Origin: Proteromonas lacertae
Taxonomy: Eukaryota > Sar > Bigyra > Opalinata > Proteromonadidae
DNA: 64,000 nucleotides
Reading direction: 5' to 3'
Assembly (NCBI GenBank): GCA_002245135.1
Contig: NGBS01000020.1
Span: 1 to 64,000, forward strand
The notes beneath the pieces were generated by a model. It made no database searches, was not told where the DNA came from, and saw only the letters and a list, made by a program, of their open reading frames with translations. Below are positions 50,812 through 61,870 of this stretch, in pieces (positions within the stretch are counted from its first letter, which is position 1; every line of letters begins with the position of its first letter). A program made the position numbers and the translations under genes.

Positions 50812-53396
50812 ATGAATACCAATTTAAACGTATTTTCTTTAAATCGTAAATATCTTGTAGATAATTAGGATTTACCTTCTTTTATCCATATGTGGAATGT
50901 ATACTAGTGGTAAGGGAGAAGATGAAGTTGAAGTGTTAAATCAAGATTTAAAAGAAGAATCATATAGACGTATTACTTACTATTGTAATGGTATTTTTTA
51001 TTTATATATGTTTATAGAATCTGTAATGGTATATGACTCCGATATGTTTAATCAAAATTACGAAAGTATATAGTAGCAATTAAAGTTGAATAGAAATGAG
51101 AGATTTATTGATAGATTCATACAATGAAAAGCCAGATGAGAAAATACTCTCAGTATTGTTGATGATGAAATTATACAAAAATGATTGTTCAATAATCAAT
51201 AAACTGAAATTTCAAATTAAAGGATGTGAAAACTATTATACAAGCTATATAGATGAAATGGTATTTAACATCAATACTGATTATTCTAACAATGAAACAA
51301 TTGTTTTAACATCATTGAATATCTGTATGAGTGAAGAAAAATTGAATTATTTATTCAGAATATTGAAACTAATCGATCCATCAAAGCTCAAATTTAGTGT
51401 TTCAATTCCGTTACAATATCAGCCATTATTTGCATTATTGTTTTCTAGATTATCAAACCTAAAAGAATTAGATTTACATTCAAGTTATGTCACTAATCAT
51501 TTTGTTGAATCATTCATTAGATCAATCCCATCAATGCAGAAATTAGAGTATATAGATTTAAATTGTATCTTTTATTCTTTTTATATATTTTATTATGAAA
51601 TAGACAATCCAATTGGTCCAAAAGGATTCAAATTATTACTTCCATTTTTACATTTATTAATCAACAACAAAAATGAATTGGATCTTTATGATATGAATTT
51701 AAATGATGAATCAATGAAATTATTATCTGAAGAATTGTACAAATATCCAAATATTAAGACAATAAATATCAGATTAAATGAAAGAATTCATTCTAAAGGA
51801 TTGAAATCCTTATTCTCCAAATTTCCAATTTCAAATATACACTTTGATTTTAATGGATGTAAAGAATTCCTGATAGATAAAGACATTCCAGAATTAATTA
51901 AATATATAATGTGGTTTGATCATGGATTTTATCTGAGTAATTTTGATATTGATGATGATTTGTTCAAAGAGTTTATGTCATTAAGAGTAAATGAATTAAA
52001 AGAAATATGGCACTTTGATTTAAGGAGTATAAATTTCTTTATTTTTATTAAATAGATAATAAATTAACATATAAGAGTATGGAAGTTCTTATTAACAATT
52101 TATCATTTTTTCATGCTCAACTGTATTTAAATGGAAACTTGATAGGAGATGAAGGAATGAAAATACTATCTCCACGTGTATATTTATTAACAGGAACTAA
52201 TTGGTTTGATGGAGGTATAACAAAATGTTCAAGTATAATATTTTTTATTATATATTATGTTATAGAGATGGGATTATCTTCAGTTGGATTAAAGTATTTA
52301 TTAGATGGATTAAAGGGTGTGAATCAAAGTATCAGACTTGATGTAAGTCATAATAATATTGATTCATCTGGAATAGAATATACAATGAAATATGTGAAAG
52401 ATTATAAAAATATTATACATTTATTCATTCATGGTATAATGATATTAATGTTTAATATGTTTTTAATAGATAATCCAATTGGTAATAATGGATTTAAACT
52501 GCTGTTAAGCAATTTGAATATATTAACACATTGGAGTAATACTATGGATTTGAGCAATACTTCAATCGATGATGAAAGTGTGATATTATTAACCAATCAA
52601 ATGGATTTACTTAAAGATGATAATTGCAATAAAATAAATCTAAATGGAAATAAGATTAGTTTCGATACATTAAAATCAATTTGTGAAAAATCATTAGAGA
52701 ATGAAAAATATCCATATATAGAAATGAAAAATATATTATGGACAAATGAAGAATTGGACTATTATTTGAGTTAGATATTTCTAGTATGAATTCTAAATGT
52801 CTAATGAAATAGTTATGAATATCAATGATTCTCACATTTCATTAATTAAACAGATTGATTATAGAGAGATTGATTTATCCAACAACAAAATCACTTCAAA
52901 AGGATTAAAAGAATTATTGGACAGTTTAGCGCAATATGTTAAACATATTTTAATATTTAATAATCCAATTGGAGATGAAGGAATAGAAATAATATGTAAA
53001 TATTTTGATAAATTTACTGTAAAAATAAATTATGGATATCCTGAAATATATTCATTAAATCTGTCGAGTATTAATACAAATTTGTTATTTTGATTAGATA
53101 TTGGAATGAGTGAAAAAGGATTGAAAATGATAATAGAAAAACTAAAAGGATATAAGAAAATAAGAATATACCTATCAGGAAATGAATTAAATGAAGCTGG
53201 ATTAGAATTGATGAAAGAAAACATAGACACATTTGAGTATTTAAATGAATTATCAATAACATTAAAAGAGAACATAGATAAAACAATATTGAAATCATTT
53301 TTAGAAACATTTTCAGAAATTGAAACAATTGTAGTAGATGGAATTTCAGAAGAAGAAAAGAAAGAATTATCTAAAGAATTTTCTAATTTAAAATAA
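50812..53396 (+). CDS. Secreted or surface leucine-rich-repeat protein, with frame breaks
   Basis: The start MNTNLNIIRIYLLLSICGM looks like a signal peptide. After short introns the body is a series of 24-28-residue leucine-rich repeats of the ribonuclease-inhibitor type, e.g. NPIGPKGFKLLLPFL, LDVSHNNIDSSGIEY and IDLSNNKITSKGLKELL. Several introns fall between L-x-x-N and NPIG, so repeats and exons are partly in register. The frame breaks around 52,770-52,800, where two overlapping frames both read as LRR-like. This is either an indel error or decay. Ends SNLK at TAA 53394-53396. The ligand is unknown. Confidence 0.7.
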
Positions 53397-53778
53397 TCAC
53401 TCCTTGATTGTATATACACCATCTTCCTAAATACATCTATATTTTTATTTATATTTTTTTTGATACATATTCTTTCAATTAAATGTTGCTAAATTTCATA
53501 ATACAGAATTTATATAGATATATAACTTATATCACTATTTCATATTACAATAACATCCTCCTGAGAGCTTATAGTTATTACAATTATTTTCATTGATTAA
53601 AGCACCTAATAGACTATTATTTATCATTGAATTTATGTTTAATATATTAAATAGTATGTTATATACTTAATAAGCTGTTACAAATATATTTTGATTTTTG
53701 TTCAAATTATTATAAATTAGATCGTTTTTATTAACATACCATTTTGGAAAAATCTACAGAATATAATTAACTATACTA
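53397..53778. other. Intergenic, no gene seen
   Basis: Strongly AT-rich 3'-3' gap between the LRR gene and the decayed sulfatase-like gene. I see no open frame, repeat or RNA gene here. Confidence 0.7.
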
Positions 53779-54342
53779 TTAGCAATAATGGCAAAGCTCT
53801 ATCATTCTGTCCAAATAAAGTATTATAGTATCTCCCATAATGCATTCCATGATCTCCAATTCAAGAGATTTTAAGTGATTAGCAAAATTTTTATCCATTC
53901 TCACTATTGATGTGAAAGTTGAATCATGTGATTCCATAAACGTTGTAAATGACAAAGTGGGATAATTGTTTTGTACATTAAATGAATATATTCTTTCTAA
54001 TATTTCTAATCGATGTTGATGTCTTTGTTTATTTCCTAAACATCTGATTTTATTTCCATATAAATAGCTTTCACTACATTGTTTAAACAACTGAATATTA
54101 TAAACAACATTCTTCTTATTACTATTACCATAGAAATATAACTGTGAATCATATTCTCCTGGAATAGCAACAGTTGTGTAATTATATTTTTTATATAATT
54201 TAAAAATAGATAAATATTCTTTTCCGTAAATTAATGCTTTATAATTGAGTGGAGAATTAAAACCAAGTGTATGATATTTCATCATTTCATATATTTGATA
54301 TTTATTATTCAGTTTAATTAACATTTTCTTAGTAAGTTCCAT
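53779..54342 (-). pseudogene. Truncated DUF229 / alkaline-phosphatase-superfamily (sulfatase-like) gene
   Basis: The middle part of a DUF229-like protein. The marks are LGFNSPLNYKALIYGK, YNYTTVAIPGEYDSQ, CLGNKQRHQHRLEILE, TLSFTTFMESHDSTF (the S/T-HD step before the catalytic half) and IMGDTIILY, which corresponds to the family's NTIVIFLSDHG strand. The catalytic SDHG is missing: the frame then shifts, and a second frame reads FGQNDRALPLLLIV, like the family's later RLPFLFI region, before stopping. The N-terminal half of the family is absent. I read it as a decayed fragment. The partial gene at 63693 may be a relative. Confidence 0.5.
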
Positions 54343-54679
54343 TTGTTGTGCAAATCTATATTTTACATTGAAATAACTATTTTTCTAAAAATTAAAAAGA
54401 AATATAATACATTAACATTAATCGAATATAAATGATTAAATGAATATTAAAATTCTGACAATTTCAACTTATATAATGAATAATATCTGTTTTTCTTTAT
54501 TACATATAACTACTTTATAAAGCAAGAATCATTAGGATGTTTGGGAAATAAGTAATTATTTTTTAATTTGCAGTTTATTGTGTATGAGTTTTTATAATTT
54601 TTATATTTCACCAATCCAAGAATGCTATTGCAAAAACTTCTTTCGTATGTTAGTATATAAATCTGATACAAGTGTCAGA
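54343..54679. other. Intergenic flank left of the foreign element
   Basis: AT-rich host sequence with no supported gene. Its last part, from about 54,590, becomes less AT-rich just before the inverted repeat. Confidence 0.6.
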
Positions 54680-54758
54680 GTTCTAACGAGTGTTCTAGGA
54701 AATAGTCCCCTTCTAGATTCAGAGTTGACCTTTACGGGAGCTTCATCGATGCAATCGA
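54680..54758 (+). repeat. Left terminal inverted repeat
   Basis: Begins GTTCTAACGAG. It shares long identical blocks with the reverse complement of 60013-60091, e.g. CCCCTTCTAGATTCAGAG directly followed by TTGACCTTTACGGGA. About 85% identical over 79 bp by eye, with no similarity outside the outer edge. Confidence 0.85.
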
Positions 54759-55179
54759 GAATTACAAAGACGAGAATTACAAATTGGGTTAGGGTTTGTC
54801 AAGTCGTAAAGTTTGTCAAAAAATAATATCTCACGATCCATTGACATAATGAATAATCTGATGTGTTTCTTATTATATAGCATATCATAAGTAATCGATC
54901 GATGTAGTTAGATTTCAAATATGTTTTATAATCAAAAATTATATATTTAAATTTAAACATCTAGTGTAGTTAATTTTTACTAATTGCCTTTAAAGCATTT
55001 CTAATTGTTATATATATTATGTATAAACATAAAAAAATAAAATTAAGCATATTTTTTTAGGTGATGAGTAAATTTACTTACATAGAACATAAAAAATATA
55101 TGGGTATCTAGCCAGTGTTATTCTTATGAATAATATATAACCAAACTCTAAAAATTCACAAATAATCATTTAAAAATAA
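54759..55179. other. AT-rich noncoding stretch inside the element
   Basis: No supported gene. The first 70 bp still resemble the element in composition, the rest is AT-rich. It contains a single GGGTTAGGG word near 54,786, not an array. Confidence 0.5.
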
Positions 55180-55458
55180 TCAAAAAATAAAAACAAAATC
55201 ACCTAAAAAACAATAAGGGTTATAGATCCTATTGTCCAAAATAAGATCAACGGATCTAATCAGCTGATCTATAACAAAGTAAGTATAAAAGTAACAATTT
55301 TTCATCAAGACAAGTAAGAATATACATTTAGTTTGTTTTAAAAGTGTCTGGTAGACAAACGGCCAACTATGGCAAATGGCGCACAATATATATTGTTGAA
55401 CCCAACTGTAAGGTAATGTTGTATCTAAGATAACTGGATTCTTTGCATTGTTATCCAT
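55180..55458 (-). CDS. Small uncharacterised reading frame
   Basis: Not recognised. It reads MDNNAKNPVILDTTLPYSW and LCAICHSWPFVYQTLL, then either an aromatic hydrophobic stretch or, if a 57-nt GT..AG intron is removed, a direct join to QLIRSVDLILDNR. Upstream the same frame stays open into 55,540 (REQPEEVNNNINRN), overlapping the 3' end of the next gene in another frame. It could therefore be the C-terminus of that gene after a frameshift. Composition is intermediate between element and host. Ends TGA. Confidence 0.35.
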   Translation of the reverse strand: MDNNAKNPVILDTTLPYSWVQQYILCAICHSWPFVYQTLLKQTKCIFLLVLMKNCYFYTYFVIDQLIRSVDLILDNRIYNPYCFLGDFVFIF

Positions 55459-55507
55459 TAAAAAATTATTGCTTTCAGGACATATCTTCAGGTAGCATTG
55501 TATTGCT

Positions 55508-56353
55508 TCATAATTAATATTTCTATTAATGTTGTTGTTTACTTCCTCGGGCTGTTCTCTTCCTTGTAAGTCTCTTAGGCGTAGATGGTGGCGTACTTAA
55601 AGGTTCATCGTTAATGTAGTCTGGAGCAATGGTTGCTAATAAGCTTAAGTTATCCACAATGGCTTTGATGAGTTCTTCCAGGAGTGTTGCTTTACCTTGC
55701 TCCGTAATCATCGGTAATGACTTCCTTATGGTTCTACTACTAGCTCCTTGTATCTTTACTCGGAGCTTCTTACCCTCCTTGGATGACTTATCAATGCTAG
55801 AGTTGGTTGATGATGATGATCTGCGTGATGACTTCCTGGGACTCATAGACTTTGTCGGGATCGTTTGGAAAATTGCAACTTGATGAATTCTCGGTCTTAA
55901 GCAATCGTCTATAAATGATTTTACTTATGTAAAATTGATCCCAATAAGATAGAAGGTGATGATAAAGCAAGTGAATTATCAAGGGACGTTGTTAAGCTAG
56001 TTAGAGTCTTCGTCTCTTACCACCCTTGGACTTTGAAACAACGCGTTCCTCCAAGGTACCTTCAGCATCCATCAGATCAGCTTTTAAATCTCTTGCTAAC
56101 CACTTGGCTTCTGTGTATAGACGATGAAGATCATCTAGGAGATGAAGTTATCGGGACCTGATTCAAAATAGTTAATGTTGTTAGCTACCCTTTAATGGTA
56201 GTAGTTCTGGAGGTCACTTGCAAAGCCTGCAATCTGGATCCATGGAAGATTCAAGTGAATTGATTTCAAGGAGTCATCGTCAGGTTCATTGTTAAAGGGA
56301 TCATCGACCTAGTAGATCTCTTCATCACTCTCCTGGGTAAGTTTCTTAGGCAT
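55508..56353 (-). CDS. Element gene 1, with in-frame TAG and TAA codons
   Basis: Not recognised. ATG 56353 opens MPKKLTQESDEEIY, then TAG (56309-56311), then VDDPFNNEPDDDSLKSIH, LPWIQIAGFASDLQNYYH, TAA (56192-56194) and RVANNINYFESGPDNF. After one frame shift near 56,137 it continues LDDLHRLYTEAKWLARD and SKSKGGKRRRL, TAA (56001-56003), LA, TAA, QRPLIIHLLYHHLLSYWDQ and IIYRRLLKTENSSSCNF. A second shift near 55,850 leads to a Ser/Arg-rich and helical end (SPRKSSRRSSSS, then EQGKATLLEELIKAI). The last in-frame TAA and TAG codons precede TGA at 55508-55510. The stretches between TAR codons look coding, and no TGA interrupts them. The basic, Ser-rich end suggests nucleic-acid binding. Confidence 0.5.
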
Positions 56354-56406
56354 TGTAATCACTTGGGTTATTTCAATAGGAAAAGTTGAACTACTCCCTT
56401 CATTGA

Positions 56407-58796
56407 ATGAATTCCTGGAAGAGCATGATTCCCATCAATAGCTCATCGATAAAGATGACAGTCCCTACCATGCAATCCTCGGAGAAGACATTACCTGAGA
56501 TCTCCAAGGACTTAGCTATCGACTATCAACATTACCCAGTCCTTACTCCTCCAATCTATCGATGCACTCCTTTCGTTTGTGGATGCCGAGATTTAACAAA
56601 GCTTCGGAGGTACGACTACCCATCTATATTCTAGTACCGAGATCTGCACAAAGGTTATGCTTTACGATTCTTATGGGACCTCAAGATTGAAGTATAAGTA
56701 TTTAACTCAAGGAAGTTCAATGAGACTGTGAGTGATGGAATCTGCCTGGATGTTCCAGCAGGTTGTAATCGTCAGCACCCGTTCTATCTCTTGATGAAGG
56801 ATAGTAGAAGACAACTAGGTTCATTGAAAGCAAAGTTCTTTACCGAGACCGGAGAGCTCAAGGCTTCAACAACAACAACAACTTCATCCTCTGGTGATCA
56901 AGTAAAGGTAACATCGTGGTACTTTGGAGTATCAGTGAATCTAAAGTACCCTGATCACTATAAGCTTTGGCTCAACAATCAAGGAGACGTCAATCGATCG
57001 GTTTATAAGCAATCGCTTACCTCGGGCTATTGTAAGGATGGAGACATGATGATCATCTATCCCGAGAAAGTCTGTGAACTCATCGATGAAGTAAGTGAGA
57101 GTAAGCAAAGGAATAAACACGTCCACGTGAATGTGAAGAAGGTGGATGAGAAAACAAGGAGCAAGATTCAAATGAAGTTGGATCAAGATTTAAAGGAGAT
57201 AGAGAAGTCCCGGAGGAGCATTGAGGCACTCAATAAATCCTCCGAGGATTTGTTTATCAATGGTAAACAAAAGTACAGTAAGGTAATTTATCAAGGAGTG
57301 GAATACAACTCTATGGATGTAAGTGGCTCTGACGATGACCAAGACTCTCATAGGAAAGGCAAGTATTGCACTATCGATTTGGATGCTACGATAATGATCT
57401 TTAAGTTTAACAAGGATGGGAGCATGAGTGAAAGAACACTAAGTCCCGAGGAGATCTTTAACCGAGAAGCTCATCGTCTTACTCCTGATCAACGAGAACA
57501 ACTCAAGAGATGCCGTCAGCTCACATTCAGGGTCAAGAGAAAGTACGTAAAGCATCAGGCTGTAGATTCATCAGATCGAAGAAGTCATCATCATCATCAT
57601 CATCGACATCCCCAGAGGAAGTACGTAAAGCTATTATCAAATTTCTTGCCTACTCCAGGAACTTAATCTCAATTCATCAACCCGATAAGAGACTCTTACC
57701 AATCTACCCGAGAGTGTGTATTCATAAGGCTGATCGTGGAATCCAATAAGGTAATGAATGGACTATTCTAGTCAAGGAAGTTCAAGAGAAGCTATCGGAG
57801 TGTGAACAACTAGCTCTGGGAGTGACTTGGAAGTTCACAGCTCAGTAAGGATATTACTCAAGGTAGTTCATCAGTCAGTGATCAAAGCTAAGGAAGTGTT
57901 AAGAACTTGCCTTCATCGCATTACCGACTGTGAGTTGAAGGACCATGAGATCGTAGAGAAGAGCATTTACCAGAGTCGGGCATGTCTATTCCTATACTCC
58001 ATGGAAGGAATGATATCAGCAGAGTACACGATGGGAAAGTGTAAGTCTGAGATCTACTATCCAGTCTATAAGAAAGCTGCTAGTCTAAGACTTAAGTTCC
58101 ATTGCTTGATGGTTAATGCGGTCTCGTGGATGACAACCTGGCTGGACCCTTACAATCTCTTTGGTAAAGCACTATGAGTACATCAGCACTATCAAGAACG
58201 GAGCCTGCCAGATCAACACTTACTTTAATGCTGTGGAGGAGGACTACTTTGCTGATCGAGAGTTAACAAGAAGCCTCTTGAGAGATGTTAACATCTCCGA
58301 CAATGAGGTCGATCACTTGCTAGAGCAGTTCTATACTATGAAGGAGAAGTGCGATAGACTAGATAACAAAGTCATTGCTGAACTGTACTACTATGAGGAT
58401 GATATCGTTAAGCTTCAAGAGAAGTTCAAAGAGATCGTCCAGATAATGGAGGAGTGTCTACTCCATACTTACTGTTGGTTGATGATGTTCAAGAAGGAGA
58501 CACCGCAAGAAGCTCCTCAAGTGAAGGACAAGGACCAGGAAGAAGTTACTAAAGTAATCACTTACACAAGTGTCTTGAGTAATAGGAAGAGTCGTCGTAA
58601 AGCAAAGAAACAAGATACTACTGTTGCCTCGGAGGCAACAATAGTATCCTCAAGGAAGAGATGGTACTATCAAGAGTCAAGGATCGATTACATCTTACAC
58701 CTTCAAGGAGCTCTTATCGAGACTAGGAAGTACGTCTCCCAGCTGATCATCGACTCCGAGGAGCACCTTCTCAACTGGTGGGAACAAGATAATTGA
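56407..58796 (+). CDS. Element gene 2, large protein with in-frame TAG/TAA and frame shifts
   Basis: Not recognised. ATG 56407 follows a TGA directly. The frame reads to YDYPSIF, TAG (56632-56634), YRDLHKGYALRFLWDLKIEV, TAA (56695-56697), VFNSRKFNETVSDGICLD. It runs on for about 300 residues without a stop (SWYFGVSVNLKYPDHYKLW, DGDMMIIYPEKVCEL, EEIFNREAHRLTPDQREQ) to a CAT-repeat near 57,590. There the coding frame seems to shift to EEVRKAIIKFLAYSRN and KADRGIQ, TAA (57747-57749), GNEWTILVKEVQEKL. Further shifts near 57,830 and 58,165 connect VIKAKEVLRTCLHRI and YEYISTIKNGACQINTYF, ending EQDN at TGA 58794-58796. The final part is helical and charged. It may be one protein of about 790 residues or two genes. 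Divergent from element gene 1 with 53 bp between. Confidence 0.5.
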
Positions 58797-58883
58797 AGCT
58801 TTACTTAAACAGTATTTTTGATTATGAAGCTAGTGTTTAGGGATTCCTAGAAACAACAACAAGAGTAAGCAAAGTAAAGGGAA

Positions 58884-59997
58884 TTAGAATAAGCTTAAGA
58901 AGGAGTTAGCAATCGTTTGAATCTTAGCAATGGACTGCTTGAGATCATCAACTTGATCGTGGAACTTCTTAAGGCTCTTGAAAGAGTCCCAGTCTAATGG
59001 TACGTAGAGATTTTCCTGGAGTTGTAAGACTGGGTACTTGAGAATGGATATCAGCTCATCGTACATCTTGGAGTAGTCACGGCAAACGATTCTGAAGTTA
59101 GCTCTAATCATCATACCTATGCGATTGCTTACGACGTTCTCAAAGTCGGTGACGTGCTGGATGATAAAGTCAGTAAGGGCTTCCACCTCCTTATCAAGAT
59201 CGTTGAGTTTCCATAGCTGAGTGATTACCTTATCCATGTAATAGTCAAAGTGTGGATGCTCTTGAAGTAAGCTCTCTCGGAACTGATGGTAATAGCTGAG
59301 TAAGGAAGTAGCATCGCATCGTAGATCAAGGCTATACTGTTGGAAGTCTCGGAGATAACTCATAAAGACCGTAAACTGCTTAGGAGTATCGGATATGGTC
59401 TTTGTGGACTGAAGGAATTCAATCAAGGCATTAACTTTACTCTGGAGCTTACGGACGATGTTCTTGTAGGCAGTCAATTCATAGAGAGAATCAGTCTTGG
59501 TGTTATGCTTCATAAAGAGAACATAGTCTAGCAGATCCACAGCATGTTGATAGATACGACTTTGTCTAGAGCACCACTCAGTAAAGTATCTTGGATCCTT
59601 GGAGGACATCTTCCATTCACTATTGATCAGGGAAAGTAATTTACTGTCATTGACCTGTCCAAGTAAGATTATAAAAGTATCCGTTTCATGAGATGGACTT
59701 GGTTAAGCAATCGTGGATGATCTGGTAAAGTCTCTTGACTTCCTGACAGTAGTTCATCGGAGACCAGTACTTGGGTATCTCCTCAGATCTCTCCTCGGAG
59801 GTTTCCTCGGAGGTCTCTTTGGAGCTGTCTTCGAAGGATGATGATGAGGAGTATAACTCTTCAGAAGGCTCCTTTGAAGGTTCTTCAACCGGTACAGTGA
59901 CAGGATCTCTCTGATTCAGAAGCTCCTTTTGAAACTCAATATCATCATCATCAATCTCAGTTTCCACATGGTTCTGTACTGTCACTATCACTGTCAT
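58884..59997 (-). CDS. Element gene 3, helical protein
   Basis: Not recognised. ATG 59997 gives MTVIVTVQNHVETEIDDDD, an acidic Ser/Glu tract (SKETSEETSEERSEE), then WSPMNYCQEVKRLYQIIHD. At 59,690 the frame stops with TGA, but a one-base shift continues HETDTFIILLGQVNDSKLL and INSEWKMSSKDPRYFTEW, then about 230 helical residues (AVDLLDYVLFMKHN, KFHDQVDDLKQSIAKIQ). It ends SLF at TAA 58884-58886. If TAA is sense here, the frame would run about 70 codons into the antisense of gene 2. That is the one place where the reassignment idea fits badly. Convergent with gene 2. Confidence 0.5.
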
Positions 59998-60012
59998 TAC
60001 AGATAATCTGAT

Positions 60013-60091
60013 TCGATGCAATCGATGAAGGTCCCGTAAAGGTCAACTCTGAATCTAGAAGGGGAAGGATTCCTAGAACTCTCGTTAGAAC
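60013..60091 (-). repeat. Right terminal inverted repeat
   Basis: Ends CTCGTTAGAAC, the exact reverse complement of the start of the left repeat. It lies just 5' of element gene 3 and may contain its promoter. Confidence 0.85.
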
Positions 60092-60155
60092 AATGATGAA
60101 TATACTGTATATTATATATTCATTATTGTTAAATAGTATATAAAGGATTAGTATT

Positions 60156-61178
60156 ATGTTTACTTATTTACTATTATTTAACATTTTTATAATAATCTTA
60201 TATATACAGTGTAATATCAATAAGTCATATAATATATATATATATATTGGAAATTCATTCAAAAATTATTATCATTTACCTATAAAACCATTAATTTGCA
60301 AAAATGAAAAAAAAATATATAATTGTGTATTTTCATATAATAAAAACAATAAATATCATGGTTCGATTTATAATGGCAATAAGAAATTCCCTATAAAACC
60401 AAATTATTCTTATAACATAATTATTACTATGGAGAAATTAAGTCAGGTATTGTTTATGAAAAGTGTAGGAGAAGGAAAATACAAGAATTATCATTTAGCA
60501 GTTGATTATAGGTTGTTCATAAATAAGAATCATTTATCAAGAAATATATATTCCTATTACAATATGTCAAAATTTATTGAAGAAGCAAAAAATAATTACT
60601 GTAATTTTTCTTCATTTTTGAGGAGAAAAAATATAGTATATATACAAAGAGTAAAATATAAAAAAAGGCAATATTTAGTTAAAGAAATGATGAAATATCT
60701 AAATATTGATTCTTTTGGTAGTGATCTTAACAACAAAAAATGGCCAAATAATATATCAAAGAAAAATAAAATAGAATTATTAGAACAGTATAAATTTTGT
60801 ATTTCAATTGAAAATTCTGTAATATCATGGAAAAATGGAAGCAAATATGAAGCAAATGATATTAACAATGATTATGTTACTGAAAAATTGGCTGATTGTT
60901 TATTAGCTGGAACAATTCCAATATATTTTGGACCAAAAAATATTCACATGTTTTTGCCGCATCCTGATTCGATACTTAACTTTAGTCACTTCGATTCAAT
61001 TTTTAAATTAATAAAGCACATAAAGTATTTATTAAGAAATTTATCAGCTATTGAAAAACACTTACAGTGGTATAACAATAATATATCTGTTCAATGGTTT
61101 AATAGATTTAATTATGAATTTAAATTTGACTATTGTATGATTTGTGATTATGTAAAACACTTCTATTCAACTTTATAA
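60156..61178 (+). CDS. GT10 alpha-1,3-fucosyltransferase
   Basis: Type II Golgi enzyme that moves fucose from GDP-fucose to glycans. An N-terminal anchor (YLLLFNIFIIILYIQ, residues about 4-18) precedes the lumenal domain. GT10 signatures: RVKYKKRQYLVKEMMKYL, NIDSFGSDLNNK, then YKFCISIENS, YVTEKLADCLLAGTIPIYF and GPKNI, the donor-binding motif. Length 340 fits the family. Intronless, unlike the upstream housekeeping genes, and very AT-rich, so it is host DNA and not part of the element ending 65 bp upstream. Confidence 0.93.
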   Translation: MFTYLLLFNIFIIILYIQCNINKSYNIYIYIGNSFKNYYHLPIKPLICKNEKKIYNCVFSYNKNNKYHGSIYNGNKKFPIKPNYSYNIIITMEKLSQVLFMKSVGEGKYKNYHLAVDYRLFINKNHLSRNIYSYYNMSKFIEEAKNNYCNFSSFLRRKNIVYIQRVKYKKRQYLVKEMMKYLNIDSFGSDLNNKKWPNNISKKNKIELLEQYKFCISIENSVISWKNGSKYEANDINNDYVTEKLADCLLAGTIPIYFGPKNIHMFLPHPDSILNFSHFDSIFKLIKHIKYLLRNLSAIEKHLQWYNNNISVQWFNRFNYEFKFDYCMICDYVKHFYSTL

Positions 61179-61269
61179 TTGTTATATATAATGTTATTAA
61201 ATTCAATATTTATAATAAAATTAAGTTCGTTATATCAATCTAATTTTCTTTCAATATTGTGATTATACA

Positions 61270-61821
61270 ATCAATAAAAAAATAGAATCATTAACAATAA
61301 AAAATAACATCTACAAAACATTTACAGGATGTGGTCTGGATAATAAAATACCCACAATAATTTCTTGTATATTCTTCTCAATTGTATCTTACTCCAAATT
61401 CTATATTTATGGATGGAAAGATATAATAACATTATTCAATATATCTTTTTAAATCATTACAATTCAATATCTGTATATAAATATCATGGATTCACCTATG
61501 TCATTTATAATCTATATAAAGATGATAGCATTATAACATCATTCAAATGGAGAATTAATAAATGGAATAAAAAATACAAGAAGTTTTCTTTCAACCATGT
61601 AAGAAAATTAATAAAATTTTGAATGACTTACATTAAAAAGATATGGTAAAATACTTGCAGTTCATATTAGAACAGGATTTTTATCTAATTTATCAAAGAC
61701 AACTATATGGTATAAATCGAATACTATTTTTATCTGACTCAAATATTCTAATACAAAGAATGAAAAAAGTATATTCAAAATATATATTCAACTTTTCTGT
61801 GGATGGACTATAAAAGTGAAA
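61270..61821 (+). pseudogene. Decayed copy of the fucosyltransferase-like gene at 62694
   Basis: Scattered frames match the intact neighbour in order: FTGCGLDNKIPTIISC corresponds to FIGCGFANKIPTLASS, and further on KILAVHIRTGFLSNLSKT corresponds to KLAIGVHIRTGYLSDFGET. The 5' end is missing. Several stops and frameshifts, and a large internal loss, separate the pieces. It is a dead tandem duplicate. Confidence 0.75.
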
Positions 61822-61870
61822 TAAAACTTTTAGTGGAATAAAATAGGTTATAATCTTAGTACCCATTTAA

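Larger units (their letters stand above)
54680..60091. mobile_element. Foreign element with terminal inverted repeats and apparently reassigned TAA/TAG codons
   Basis: Bounded by inverted repeats at 54680-54758 and 60013-60091. From about 55,500 to 60,090 it is visibly richer in G and C than the host (abundant ACC, CTC, GAC, CGG words), without short AT-rich introns. Genes are dense and on both strands. I recognise no transposase, integrase, polymerase or capsid gene. No clear target-site duplication flanks it (TCAGA left, AATGA right). It could be a DNA transposon, a virus-like element or an insertion from another protist. A chimeric assembly is a further possibility, made less likely by the matched inverted ends. 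Confidence 0.6.

Noticed and set aside
54780-54795. Telomere-like GGGTTAGGG
   Set aside because: Only one copy, no array, inside the element.
58161-58796. Separate element gene starting at 58161
   Set aside because: No ATG start, and the upstream frame runs into it after a one-base shift in an AAA run, so I treat it as the end of element gene 2.
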